The position numbers and the translations under genes are program-made. From NCBI RefSeq assembly GCF_006970865.1, contig NZ_CP035503.1, positions 1,935,001 through 1,999,000 on the forward strand: a stretch of DNA of 64,000 nucleotides, given 5' to 3'. This DNA is from Rhodoferax sediminis. Lineage in GTDB: Bacteria; Pseudomonadota; Gammaproteobacteria; Burkholderiales; Burkholderiaceae_C. Below are positions 50,262 to 58,968 of the stretch, in pieces. Position 1 is the first letter of the stretch; the number at the start of each line of letters is the position of its first letter. Below the pieces are notes generated by a model, which saw nothing but the letters and a program-made list of their open reading frames with translations, ran no database searches and had not been told where the DNA came from.

Positions 50262-50454
50262 AGGGCAGGGCGCCGGTGCGCCGCAAGCGCACGCCGCGCA
50301 GGCTTCCCGCCACGCCATCTGGCACAAGCGCCAGGTAAAGTTCTGCCGCGCCACACGTTCCTCCGTGTTTTCCCTCGGCTGTTGTCATCGTCAGGCGACG
50401 TAGGATGGTTGTTGAGAAAGCGAACGACCGTTCTATTTTCATCGGAGGAAAGCT

Positions 50455-51681
50455 ATGAAACGATGGACGCAGGCTTTAGCAGCCGTGAGTGCGGCAGTCA
50501 TCCTGGCCAGCTGCGGCGGGGGCGGCGGAGGTGTTGCGGGGAGCAACAGCACCGGCTTTACGCAGATGGTCGTTTTTGGCGACAGCCTGAGCGATATCGG
50601 CACCTACAAGGTCGGCACCATTGCCGCCGTGGGCGGCGGCAAATGGACGGTCAATTCGCCTACCGCCAAGAACTGGACCGAGCTGATAGCCGCGCAATAC
50701 GACCTGCCCACGCCGTGCCCGGCTCAGACCGGCCTGCCGTCTGTGCTGTTTGCGGGTTTCGTAGGGGCGCCAGTTCAAAACTTTCCGGACTGCCGCAATT
50801 ACGCCCAGGGCAGCGCGCGCGTGACCAGCAATTTCAGCCCGAGCAGCCTCGCGGTCCAGCAGGCGGTGTACCAGGCTTATGGCGGGGCTGCGGGTGACCC
50901 CGCCGCCACGCAGGCCGCCGCAAGTGCAGCCGGCCTGGGCCTGATGGCCGTGCCCGTCGTGACGCAAATGAACACCCATCTGAGCAATGTGGGCGGCAGC
51001 TACAGCGGCAAGGAACTGGTCGCCGTGATGGCCGGTGGCAACGACTTTTTCATGAACCTGAACGGCGTCTCCGCCGCCGCAGCTGGCGGTAACGGGGCTG
51101 CGGCCGCGGCCCAATTCGCGGGCTGGTCCCCCGCCGTGCAAACCGCGGTGTTCGCGGGTGGCGCTGCGGCCGCGAATGCGGCGGCCAACGCGGCGGTCGC
51201 GGGCATGGCGCAGGCGGCGACCGAGCTGGCCACCGACATCAAGACGCTGGTACTGGCCAAAGGGGCCACGCACGTGTTGGTGGTGAATCTGCCTGACGTG
51301 ACGCAGACGCCGTTCGGGGACACTTTTGACGCGCCGACCAAATCCCTGGGCACATCCATGATCACGGCCTTCAACTCCACCTTGCAGACGGACCTGGCGG
51401 GGGTGCCTGGCGTCCTCGTTGTAGACGCTTACACCCAGGGGCAGGACCAGACGGCCCACCCGGCTCAGTACAGCCTCACCAACGTGACCACGCCGGCCTG
51501 CAGCACGACATCGCCGGCAAACCCGTTGGCGGGCAGCTCCCTTGCCTGCACAGCCGCCAGCACCATTCCTGGCGACACCAGCCATTACCAGTATGCCGAC
51601 ACCGTCCATCCGACGCCTTACGGCTACCAGCTCCTGGCGAAGTACGTCACGCTCAAGCTGCTCGCGGCGGGCTGGCAATAA
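50455..51681 (+). CDS. SGNH/GDSL-family esterase lipoprotein
   Basis: A 408-residue secreted hydrolase. The N-terminal signal ends in the lipobox VILASC followed by a run of Gly, so it is probably an outer-membrane lipoprotein. GDSL block: VVFGDSLSDIG (Ser nucleophile); block III VMAGGNDFFMN (Asn); block V DTVHPTPYGYQLL (Asp-x-x-His). GGAGG lies upstream of the ATG. Related proteins are esterases or lipases. ompW follows 30 bases later, probably on the same transcript. Confidence 0.85.
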   Translation: MKRWTQALAAVSAAVILASCGGGGGGVAGSNSTGFTQMVVFGDSLSDIGTYKVGTIAAVGGGKWTVNSPTAKNWTELIAAQYDLPTPCPAQTGLPSVLFAGFVGAPVQNFPDCRNYAQGSARVTSNFSPSSLAVQQAVYQAYGGAAGDPAATQAAASAAGLGLMAVPVVTQMNTHLSNVGGSYSGKELVAVMAGGNDFFMNLNGVSAAAAGGNGAAAAAQFAGWSPAVQTAVFAGGAAAANAAANAAVAGMAQAATELATDIKTLVLAKGATHVLVVNLPDVTQTPFGDTFDAPTKSLGTSMITAFNSTLQTDLAGVPGVLVVDAYTQGQDQTAHPAQYSLTNVTTPACSTTSPANPLAGSSLACTAASTIPGDTSHYQYADTVHPTPYGYQLLAKYVTLKLLAAGWQ

Positions 51682-51711
51682 GCACAACAAAAACCAGACA
51701 GGACACAATCC

Positions 51712-52380
51712 ATGAAGACAAAGTTTCAGCTTATGGCACTCACTGTCGCGCTGGCGGCATCCGGTGGTGCCTTTGCGCAAAAAGCGGGCTCCTTCAGCGC
51801 GCAGATCGGCGCCACCAACCTGGCGCCCTCCGTGAGCAGCGGCAACCTGACCGCGCCCAGCCTGCCCAATAGCCGGGCCACGGTGAACAGTGATACGGAG
51901 TTCACCGGCGCCGTCAACTACATGCTGACCGACAACGTGGCGCTGAGCGTGCCGCTGGGGTTCGGTTTCAAGCATGATGTGTCGGGTGCGGGCGCCATCG
52001 CCGGCGCCGGCACGCTGGCCACCACCAAGGTGATACCAATCACGCTGATCGCGCAGTACCGCTTCCTGGCGCCCGACGCGACATTCCGGCCATACGCGGG
52101 CGTCGGCGTGACCTATGCCAGGTTCTACGACACCAACGGCACGGCCGTGCTGACCGGACTGACCAACCCCGGTGGCGCGGCCACGACCATCTCATTCCAG
52201 TCCAAGTGGGCGCCGACGATCCAGCTGGGGCTGACGTACAACCTGAACGAGAAATGGTATCTGGACGCGTCCTACACCAAGACATTCCTGAAGACGACAG
52301 GCACGCTGTCCACCGGGCAAACGCTGGATATGCGGCTGGACCCGAACAGCTACACGGTCGCAGTGGGCTACAAGTTCTGA
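51712..52380 (+). CDS. ompW: OmpW-family outer-membrane protein
   Basis: A 222-residue eight-stranded barrel protein with signal peptide MKTKFQLMALTVALAASGGA and cleavage at AFAQ. OmpW features include VNYMLTDNVALSVPLGFGFKHD, ITLIAQYRFLAPDATFRPYAG, YNLNEKWYLDASYTKTFLKT, and the terminal Phe of VAVGYKF. OmpW forms a small hydrophobic channel. Ends in a strong terminator. Confidence 0.92.
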   Translation: MKTKFQLMALTVALAASGGAFAQKAGSFSAQIGATNLAPSVSSGNLTAPSLPNSRATVNSDTEFTGAVNYMLTDNVALSVPLGFGFKHDVSGAGAIAGAGTLATTKVIPITLIAQYRFLAPDATFRPYAGVGVTYARFYDTNGTAVLTGLTNPGGAATTISFQSKWAPTIQLGLTYNLNEKWYLDASYTKTFLKTTGTLSTGQTLDMRLDPNSYTVAVGYKF

Positions 52381-52396
52381 GGCGTTCCGACTCATG

Positions 52397-52425
52397 AAAA
52401 AAAGCAGCCTCGGCTGCTTTTTTTT
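52397..52425 (+). terminator. Rho-independent terminator after ompW
   Basis: A-run, AGCAGC (52403-52408), loop CTCG, GCTGCT (52413-52418) and a long T-run to 52425. The A and T runs extend the stem. It lies 17 bases after the ompW stop and is symmetrical enough to work in both directions, which would also shield the cytochrome b561 remnant on the other strand. Confidence 0.92.
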
Positions 52426-52571
52426 GAATAAGGTGACGAGCCTTGACCCCGGCACTGGCTCCACAGTTAGGGCTGCTTGGTTCCCCACCTGACCCGGTTG
52501 GCCGCTTCACCATGCGGGAAGGCCCGTCAGCATCCATTGTAGGCGATCGCCGGCGGCGCGACGGGCAGCGG

Positions 52572-52980
52572 TCAGCTCTTGAGCAGCAACATGCGTCGCA
52601 AGGTGGTGTCGCGTTTGACGTAATGATGAAACAGGGCCGCGGCCGCATGCAGGCCGATCAGGAAGTAGCCGATGGCGGCCCCGGTTCCATGGATGTCCTT
52701 GAGCTGCTTGGCGAGCGCCTTGTTCTCGCCGAGCAGCGCGGGCAGCGCCGTCAGGCCAAAGTACGGAATGGGTTTGCCGCGCGCGCAGGCGCAGCCAGAG
52801 CAGCGCAAGGACCGTCAGGTCCAGCGAGAAATGCACGCTTCGGATGGTGTTGCGGATTTCGCTGCCGCGCGGGAAGAAATCGGTGATGTCCATGCACAGA
52901 TACGCCGCGACGATCAGCACCAGCATGACCCAGTGCAGGCCGATGCTGGGGGCGCTATAGCGTTGTCGAAAGGCTGCCAT
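52572..52980 (-). pseudogene. Cytochrome b561 remnant (internal deletion and frameshift)
   Basis: The first ~65 residues (GLHWVMLVLIVAAYLCMDIT, then VHFSLDLTVLALLWLRL) are the N-terminal part of a cytochrome b561 family membrane protein. The frame is then lost; a different frame begins at GKPIPYFGLTALPALLGENK and continues DIHGTGAAIGYFLIGLHAA to HHYVKRDTTLRRML, the usual family end. The two halves join in a GC repeat near 52780. About 45 residues are missing, including the second pair of spans and a haem-ligand His. Not expected to give a functional protein. Confidence 0.85.
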
Positions 52981-53078
52981 GCTGGGGGTCCGGGGCGCGA
53001 GTTTTGGCCCCTGCGATCACAGTCAACGAATGTGAAGGCGCGGGAAAGCCGGGCTGCGCGGCACCGTAGAATCAAAGC

Positions 53079-54941
53079 ATGTCCTACCTCGTGCTCGCCC
53101 GCAAGTACCGCCCCAAGACCTTCACCGAACTGGTAGGGCAGGCGCATGTGGTGCAGGCACTGACGAACGCGCTGACCACGCAGCGGCTGCACCATGCCTA
53201 CCTGTTCACCGGCACGCGCGGCGTGGGCAAGACCACGGTGTCGCGGATTCTGGCCAAGTCGCTCAACTGCCTGGGCCCGGACGGCAATGGCGGAATCACC
53301 GCCAGCCCTTGTGGCGTCTGCCAGGCGTGCACTGATATTGATAGCGGCCGGTTTGTCGATTACACCGAGCTCGACGCCGCCTCGAACCGCGGCGTGGACG
53401 AGGTGCAGACGCTGCTGGAGCAGGCCGTGTACAAGCCGGTGCAGGGCCGCTTCAAGGTCTTCATGATCGACGAGGTGCACATGCTCACCGGGCACGCGTT
53501 CAACGCGATGCTCAAGACGCTGGAGGAGCCGCCCGAGTACCTCAAGTTCGTGCTGGCCACCACCGACCCGCAGAAGGTGCCGGTCACGGTGCTGTCGCGC
53601 TGCCTGCAGTTCAACCTGCGCCCGATGGCGCCCGAGACGGTGCAGGAGCACCTGGGCCATGTGCTTGCGGCCGAGGGCGTGCCGGCCGACGCGCCGGCGC
53701 TGCGCCTGCTGGCGCGGGCCGCGCGCGGCTCCATGCGCGATGCGCTGTCGCTGACCGACCAGGCGATTGCCTTTGGCAGCGGCAAGCTCGAGGAAGCCAC
53801 CGTGCGCCTGATGCTGGGCAGCGTGGACCGCAGCTACGTGCTGCGCCTGATCGAGGCGCTGGCGCTGGGCGACGGCAAGACCGTGGTGGAAACCTGCGAG
53901 GCCTTGCGCCTGCACGGCCTGAGCGCGGCCTCCACGCTGGAAGAGATGAGCATGCTGCTGCAGCGCATGGCGGTGATTCAGGCCGTGCCCGGCCTGGCGG
54001 ATGAGTCGTTTGACGCGAGCGACCCCGACGCGCACGAGGCCGCCCGCCTGGCCGCGCTGATGCCGGCCGACGAGACGCAGCTGCTCTACAGCATGTGCCT
54101 GCACGGCCGCGCCGAACTGGGCCTGGCGCCAGACGAATACGCCGCGCTGACCATGGTGCTGCTGCGGTTGCTGGCGTTCAAGCCGGCGTCAAGCGCGCCG
54201 GCTGAAAAAAAAACTCTGATTGATGCCCCAACGGGAGTGCCGTCGGCGGCGCAGCCCGTGACCAGGGCGATCGTGCCGAGCGCGCCTGTCGCGGCACCTG
54301 TCGCAACGCCTGACGTAACGTCTGATATGGCGCCTGCCACTGCGCCCGCGCCCGTCCAGCCGCCCGGCTACGTGCTGCCCGTGGTGGAGCCTCCGGTATC
54401 TGCATCAAAACCGGTGCAAGCCCTTGTTGTACCTGCGCAGTCCGCTACGAAAGTCGTAGCAGTCCCGGTGCGCGTGCAGGCCGAGCCCGGCGAGCGCATG
54501 CAGCAGCGCCAGGAAGCCCATGCAGGCGCCCGTGCGGCATCGGCCAGCTTCACGGCCACGCCCGAGGGTGACTTCTGGCACGCCACCGTGCAGCAATTGA
54601 TCGCGGAGGAGGCCATTGCAGCGATGGTGCGCGAGCTGGCCCTGCAGTCGCAACTGGTAGCGCGTGACGGCGACCACTGGATGCTGCGCGTCGAGCGCGA
54701 ATCGCTGAACCAGCCCACCAGCCGCGAGCGCTTGCGCACCGCCCTGAGCGCCGCAGGGCACGTGGCGACGATCAGTGTGGAAGTCGGCGCGGTCAGCGAC
54801 AGCCCGGCCCGGCGCAACGCGGCCGCCGCACTCGAGAAGCAGCGCGCCGCCGAAGAAATTATCCTGGCCGACCCCCTGGTGCAATCCATGATGCGCGACT
54901 TTGGCGCGAAAATCGTGCCTGGCAGCATCAAGCCCATTTGA
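53079..54941 (+). CDS. dnaX: DNA polymerase III subunit gamma/tau
   Basis: Clamp-loader ATPase, 620 residues. N-terminal AAA+ domain: MSYLVLARKYRPKTFTELVG, Walker A FTGTRGVGKTTVSRIL, zinc module CGVCQACTDID (plus earlier Cys), Walker B FKVFMIDEVHMLTG, sensor 1 LATTDPQK. The C-terminal tau region is a Pro/Ala/Val-rich linker and a final domain (EGDFWHATVQQLIAEEAIAAM). Bases 54402-54460 in the linker look like a dispersed-repeat relic. I did not detect a clear gamma-making slippery site. Confidence 0.96.
   Translation: MSYLVLARKYRPKTFTELVGQAHVVQALTNALTTQRLHHAYLFTGTRGVGKTTVSRILAKSLNCLGPDGNGGITASPCGVCQACTDIDSGRFVDYTELDAASNRGVDEVQTLLEQAVYKPVQGRFKVFMIDEVHMLTGHAFNAMLKTLEEPPEYLKFVLATTDPQKVPVTVLSRCLQFNLRPMAPETVQEHLGHVLAAEGVPADAPALRLLARAARGSMRDALSLTDQAIAFGSGKLEEATVRLMLGSVDRSYVLRLIEALALGDGKTVVETCEALRLHGLSAASTLEEMSMLLQRMAVIQAVPGLADESFDASDPDAHEAARLAALMPADETQLLYSMCLHGRAELGLAPDEYAALTMVLLRLLAFKPASSAPAEKKTLIDAPTGVPSAAQPVTRAIVPSAPVAAPVATPDVTSDMAPATAPAPVQPPGYVLPVVEPPVSASKPVQALVVPAQSATKVVAVPVRVQAEPGERMQQRQEAHAGARAASASFTATPEGDFWHATVQQLIAEEAIAAMVRELALQSQLVARDGDHWMLRVERESLNQPTSRERLRTALSAAGHVATISVEVGAVSDSPARRNAAAALEKQRAAEEIILADPLVQSMMRDFGAKIVPGSIKPI
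54402..54460 (+). repeat. Candidate dispersed element in dnaX linker
   Basis: ATCAAAACCGGTGCAAGCCC, then TTGTTGTACCTGCGCAGTCC and GCTACGAAAGTCGTAGC. In frame within the unstructured tau linker. Confidence 0.5.
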
Positions 54942-54977
54942 CCCACCCCAACAGCCATTTACTCGCAAGGAAAACAC

Positions 54978-55310
54978 ATGTTCAACAAAGGACAACTGGC
55001 CGGCCTCATGAAGCAGGCCCAGGCCATGCAGGACAACCTGAAAAAGGCCCAGGACGAACTGGCGTTCATTGAAGTCACCGCCGAGTCGGGCGCCGGCCTG
55101 GTCAAGGTCACCATGACCTGCAAGCACGATGTCAAGCGCATCACCATCGACCCCAGCCTGCTGGCCGACGACAAGGACATGCTCGAAGACCTGGTGGCCG
55201 CGGCCTTCAACGCGGCCGTGCGCAAGGCCGAGGAAACCTCGCAGGAGAAGCTGGGCAAGCTCACCGCCGGCATGCCCGGCCTTCCCGGGGGCATGAAGTT
55301 TCCGTTCTGA
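54978..55310 (+). CDS. ybaB: YbaB/EbfC nucleoid-associated protein
   Basis: A 110-residue DNA-binding dimer of the YbaB/EbfC family, usually encoded between dnaX and recR as here. It begins [20 protein letters not shown] with a helical N-terminus, then [20 protein letters not shown] and a C-terminal Gly-rich tail [13 protein letters not shown]. Coats DNA with little sequence specificity in studied members. Confidence 0.95.
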   Translation: MFNKGQLAGLMKQAQAMQDNLKKAQDELAFIEVTAESGAGLVKVTMTCKHDVKRITIDPSLLADDKDMLEDLVAAAFNAAVRKAEETSQEKLGKLTAGMPGLPGGMKFPF

Positions 55311-55337
55311 TGCGCTGCTGCACGCCTGAGCTGGCCC

Positions 55338-55928
55338 ATGGCTGGTAGCAGTTCTCTCGACGCGCTGGTGCAGGCGCTGCGCCGCCTGCCGGGCGTGGGC
55401 ATCAAGTCGGCGCAGCGCATGGCGTTTCATCTGCTGCAGCACGACCGCGAAGGCGCGCGGATGCTGGCGCGCGCGCTGGCACAGGCGGCGGACAACATCA
55501 AGCATTGCGAGCTGTGCCACACCTTTACCGAGAGCGCGATTTGCAGCACCTGCCTGGACGAGCGGCGCGACCACAGCAAGCTGTGCGTGGTCGAGACGCC
55601 CGCCGACCAGTCGGCGCTGGAGCGCACGGCGGCCTACAAGGGCCTGTACTTTGTGCTGATGGGCAAGCTCAGTCCGCTCGACGGGATTGGCCCGAAAGAC
55701 ATTGGCCTGCAAAAACTCTTTGCGCGCGCCACCGACGGCGTGGTGCAGGAGGTGATCCTGGCGACCAACTTCACGGCGGAGGGCGAGGCCACGGCGCACG
55801 TGATTGGCGAGGCGCTCAAAAGCCGTGGCCTGCAGGTGACGCGGCTGGCGCGCGGCGTGCCGGCCGGCAGCGAACTCGAATACGTGGACCTGGGCACGAT
55901 CGCGCACGCACTGGTCGACCGGCGCTGA
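55338..55928 (+). CDS. recR: Recombination protein RecR
   Basis: Acts with RecO (and RecF) to load RecA at gaps. 196 residues: helix-hairpin-helix [21 protein letters not shown]4 zinc finger [16 protein letters not shown], and the Toprim domain with [17 protein letters not shown] and [19 protein letters not shown]. Downstream of dnaX and ybaB in the common order. Terminated after ~75 bases. Confidence 0.97.
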   Translation: MAGSSSLDALVQALRRLPGVGIKSAQRMAFHLLQHDREGARMLARALAQAADNIKHCELCHTFTESAICSTCLDERRDHSKLCVVETPADQSALERTAAYKGLYFVLMGKLSPLDGIGPKDIGLQKLFARATDGVVQEVILATNFTAEGEATAHVIGEALKSRGLQVTRLARGVPAGSELEYVDLGTIAHALVDRR

Positions 55929-56001
55929 CCGCGGACAGTCTTTTTGTCGGTTATCGCTAAAGATTGGCGCACCACAGCACCTCGCGCGCGGGCTTACGTA
56001 C

Positions 56002-56035
56002 AAACCCGCACGGGGATGTTCCCGATGCGGGTTTT
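56002..56035 (+). terminator. Rho-independent terminator after recR
   Basis: Nine-bp stem AAACCCGCA (56002-56010) / TGCGGGTTT (56026-56034) with an inner GGGA/TCCC hairpin and a short T-run. It separates the dnaX-ybaB-recR operon from the ABC importer genes. Confidence 0.85.
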
Positions 56036-56082
56036 CTCGCGCCTGCCTATGCTGATCCCAGTTCAAGAAGAGAGAAAACACA

Positions 56083-57129
56083 ATGGAAAACTTTACGCTT
56101 AATCGTCGCAAACTCGGTACCCTGGCCACCGCGGCCGCTGCCACCCTGGCCGTGCCCGCGCTGCGCGCCCAGCCGAATCTGGAAAAGCCCAAGCTGGCGA
56201 TCGCCGTGGGCGGCAAGGCGGCGTTTTACTACCTGCCGCTGACCATCGCCGAACAGTTGGGCTACTTCAAGGCCGAGGGCCTGGACGTGGAGATCAGCGA
56301 CTTTGCCGGCGGCGCCAAGGCCTTGCAGGCCGTGGTCGGCGGCTCGGCCGACGTGTGCTCCGGCGCGTTCGAGCACACCATTGCGCTGCAAAGCAAGGGT
56401 CAGTACTACACGGCATTCGTGCTACAGGGCCGCGCCCCGCAAATCGCAATTGGCGTGTCCACGAAGAACATGCCCAACTACAAGACCCTGGCCGACCTCA
56501 AGGGCAAGAAGATCGGCGTGTCGGCGCCGGGCTCCTCGACCAACATGGTGGCCAATCTGGTGCTCTCGCGCGCCGGCATCAAGCCCACGGACGTCAGCTA
56601 CATCGGCGTCGGCACGGCCGGCGCCGCGCTGACCGCGATGCGCACCGGCCAGATCGACGCCATGAGCAATACCGACCCGGTGATGACCATGCTGGAGCAA
56701 AAGAACGAGGTCCGGATCATCTCCGATACGCGCACGCTCAAGGGTACTTTGGACGTGTTTGGCGGCCCGATGCCGGCGGGCTGCCTGTATGCGTCCGCCG
56801 AATTCATCCAGAAAAACCCGAACACCTGCCAGGCGCTGGCCAATGCCATCGTGCATGGCCTGAAATGGCTGCAGACCGCCGGCCCGGGCGACATCATCAA
56901 GACCGTGCCGGAAGCCTATTTGCTGGGTGACCGCGCGCTGTACCTGGCCTCGTTCAACAAGGTGCGCGAGGCGATTTCGCCCGACGGCATCGTTCCCGAT
57001 GAGGGCCCTAGAACTGCGCTGCGGGCGCTGTCGAGTTTTGACCCGTCCATCAAGGCCGACAGGATCGACCTGCGAAAAATCTACACGAACAGCTTTGCGC
57101 TCAAAGCCAAAGAGCGCTTCAAAGCCTGA
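56083..57129 (+). CDS. ABC importer substrate-binding protein (SsuA/TauA/NMT1-like)
   Basis: A 348-residue periplasmic binding protein. The N-terminal NRRKLGTLATAAAATLAVPALRAQ looks like a Tat or Sec signal. Mature part: KLAIAVGGKAAFYYLPLTIAEQLGYFKAEG, then VVGGSADVCSGAFEHTI, and VSAPGSSTNMVANLVLSRAG, the pattern of the nitrate/sulfonate/taurine/thiamine-precursor class. Ligand cannot be read. Followed by ATPase and permease genes of the same class, completing an importer. Confidence 0.85.
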   Translation: MENFTLNRRKLGTLATAAAATLAVPALRAQPNLEKPKLAIAVGGKAAFYYLPLTIAEQLGYFKAEGLDVEISDFAGGAKALQAVVGGSADVCSGAFEHTIALQSKGQYYTAFVLQGRAPQIAIGVSTKNMPNYKTLADLKGKKIGVSAPGSSTNMVANLVLSRAGIKPTDVSYIGVGTAGAALTAMRTGQIDAMSNTDPVMTMLEQKNEVRIISDTRTLKGTLDVFGGPMPAGCLYASAEFIQKNPNTCQALANAIVHGLKWLQTAGPGDIIKTVPEAYLLGDRALYLASFNKVREAISPDGIVPDEGPRTALRALSSFDPSIKADRIDLRKIYTNSFALKAKERFKA

Positions 57130-57211
57130 GCTTTCCCGCAGCCGGAATTATTAACTCCGCACGATCGCGCAAGGTGGCCGTGCCGATCGGCGATGGCCGC
57201 GCGAGTGGGCG

Positions 57212-58057
57212 ATGACACAATACGCGGCTATGCCTGACTTCGCCCTCGAGTTCCTCGACATCACCTGCACCTTCAAGTCGCCGCAGGATCCCAAACAGCC
57301 GCAGGAACACGGCTACACGGCCGTCGCCAACACCACGCTGCGCATTCGCGCCGGCGAGTTCGTCTCGGTGGTGGGGCCCACCGGCTGCGGCAAATCCACG
57401 CTGCTCAACGTGGGCGCGGGCCTGCTGGCGCCGTCCTCGGGCACGGTGCAAGTGTTTGGCGAGCCTTTGCCGGGCATCAATATTCGCGCGGGCTACATGT
57501 TCCAGTCCGAGGCGCTGATGCCTTGGCGCAGCGCCATCGACAACGTCATGGTGGGGCTGCAATACCGCGGCGTGCCGGACGCCGAAGCGAGACGCCAGGC
57601 GCAGGCGTGGCTGCAGCGCGTGGGGCTGGGCGAGTTCGGCGAGCGCTACCCGCACCAGCTCTCGGGCGGCATGCGCAAGCGCACGGCGCTGGCCCAGGTG
57701 CTGGCGCTCGACCCCGACATCATCCTGATGGACGAGCCGTTCAGCGCGCTCGACATCCAGACGCGCCAGCTCATGGAAAACGAAGTGCTCGAGCTCTGGG
57801 CGGCCAAGAAGAAGGCGGTGCTCTTCATCACGCACGATCTGGACGAGGCCATCGCCATGAGTGACCGCGTCGTGGTGCTGTCGGCGGGGCCGGCCACGCA
57901 TCCGATGGGCGAGTTCGAGATCGATCTGCCGCGCCCGCGCGATGTGGCCGAGGTGCGCACCCAGCCGCGCTTCATCGAGTTGCACAGCCAGATCTGGAGC
58001 GTGCTGCGCGATGAGGTGCTCAAGGGCTACGCGCAGCAGCTCAAGAAGGCGGCCTGA
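57212..58057 (+). CDS. ABC importer ATP-binding protein
   Basis: ATPase of the SsuB/TauB type, 281 residues. Walker A VGPTGCGKST, Q-loop YMFQSEALMPWRSAIDN, signature LSGGMRKRTALAQ, Walker B IILMDEPFSALD, H-loop LFITHDLDEAIAMSD. The start is uncertain: ATG 57212 is used, ATG 57230 is also in frame, and neither has a strong ribosome site. It overlaps nothing and leads into the permease gene by three bases. Confidence 0.9.
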   Translation: MTQYAAMPDFALEFLDITCTFKSPQDPKQPQEHGYTAVANTTLRIRAGEFVSVVGPTGCGKSTLLNVGAGLLAPSSGTVQVFGEPLPGINIRAGYMFQSEALMPWRSAIDNVMVGLQYRGVPDAEARRQAQAWLQRVGLGEFGERYPHQLSGGMRKRTALAQVLALDPDIILMDEPFSALDIQTRQLMENEVLELWAAKKKAVLFITHDLDEAIAMSDRVVVLSAGPATHPMGEFEIDLPRPRDVAEVRTQPRFIELHSQIWSVLRDEVLKGYAQQLKKAA

Positions 58058-58060
58058 AGC

Positions 58061-58909
58061 ATGAAAAGTCTGGTGCAGATGCTCAAACCCGGCGAGCACA
58101 ACCTGCGTGCCTGGCAGGTCGGCGCGCTCATCGTCATGCTGGCCGCGTGGCAGCTGGCCTCGCGTAACCCGCAGCTGGCCTTTTTCCTGGGCGACCCGGT
58201 GCAGGTGGCCGGAAAGATGTGGTCGTGGTTCATGCCGTTCGGCTTTGGCGCCAGCGCGCTGTTTCCTGACGGCGTGCCCGGCAATGCCGACATCTACCGC
58301 CACCTGTACACCACGCTGATCGAGACCATGCTGGCCTTTGGCATCGGCACCGGCATGGGCCTGGCCTGCGGGCTGTGGCTGGCGCTGGCGCCCACCGCGA
58401 GCGCCATCCTGGACCCATACATCAAGGCCGCCAATTCGATGCCGCGCGTGATCCTGGCGCCGATCTTTGCGATGTGGTTTGGCCTGGGGATCTGGAGCAA
58501 GGTGGCGCTGGCCGTGACGCTGGTGTTTTTCATCGTGTTCTTCAACGTGTTCCAGGGCGTCAAGGAGGTCAGCCCGGTGGTGCTGGCCAACGCCCGCATG
58601 CTGGGCGCCAATCAGCGCCAGCTGCTGCGCACGGTGTACCTGCCCAGCGCCACCAGCTGGGTGTTCTCCAGCCTGCACACGTCCGTGGGGCTGGCCTTCG
58701 TCGGTGCCGTGGTGGGGGAGTACCTGGGCTCGGCGCGCGGGGTCGGCTACCTGATCCTGCAAGCGGAGGGCACGTTCGACGTCAACACCGTGTTTGCCGG
58801 TATCGTGGTGCTCACGGTGTTTGCGCTGGTGCTCGACGGCATTGTGGGCCGGGTCGAGCGCCGGCTCATGAAGTGGCAGCCCAGCCCGGGCGAGACCGAG
58901 AAGTTATAG
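58061..58909 (+). CDS. ABC importer permease
   Basis: A 282-residue inner-membrane permease of the SsuC/TauC type with about six spans. The coupling loop ANARMLGANQRQLLRTVYLP is the EAA motif that docks onto the ATPase, and GVGYLILQAEGTFDVNTVFAG is a family end motif. Starts three bases after the ATPase stop. Confidence 0.9.
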   Translation: MKSLVQMLKPGEHNLRAWQVGALIVMLAAWQLASRNPQLAFFLGDPVQVAGKMWSWFMPFGFGASALFPDGVPGNADIYRHLYTTLIETMLAFGIGTGMGLACGLWLALAPTASAILDPYIKAANSMPRVILAPIFAMWFGLGIWSKVALAVTLVFFIVFFNVFQGVKEVSPVVLANARMLGANQRQLLRTVYLPSATSWVFSSLHTSVGLAFVGAVVGEYLGSARGVGYLILQAEGTFDVNTVFAGIVVLTVFALVLDGIVGRVERRLMKWQPSPGETEKL

Positions 58910-58911
58910 CG

Positions 58912-58931
58912 CCGCTATAAAAAAATAGCGG
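58912..58931. repeat. Short inverted repeat between permease gene and mltD
   Basis: CCGCTAT (58912-58918) / ATAGCGG (58925-58931) with a loop of six A. On the minus strand the loop is six T. It is just after the permease stop and downstream of mltD on the other strand. It could act as a weak transcription end; no clear T-tract follows the stem in either direction. Confidence 0.45.
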
Positions 58932-58968
58932 ATCATGCCCATCCCTAAAGGGCCGGCCCCCGTTTCTT

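Noticed and set aside
54181..54230. Programmed frameshift site in dnaX (run of A near 54205)
   Set aside because: A run of A is present (GCTGAAAAAAAAACTC-like), but it is within the linker, no stem-loop is evident just after it, and the protein frame continues normally. Possible but not supported enough to call.
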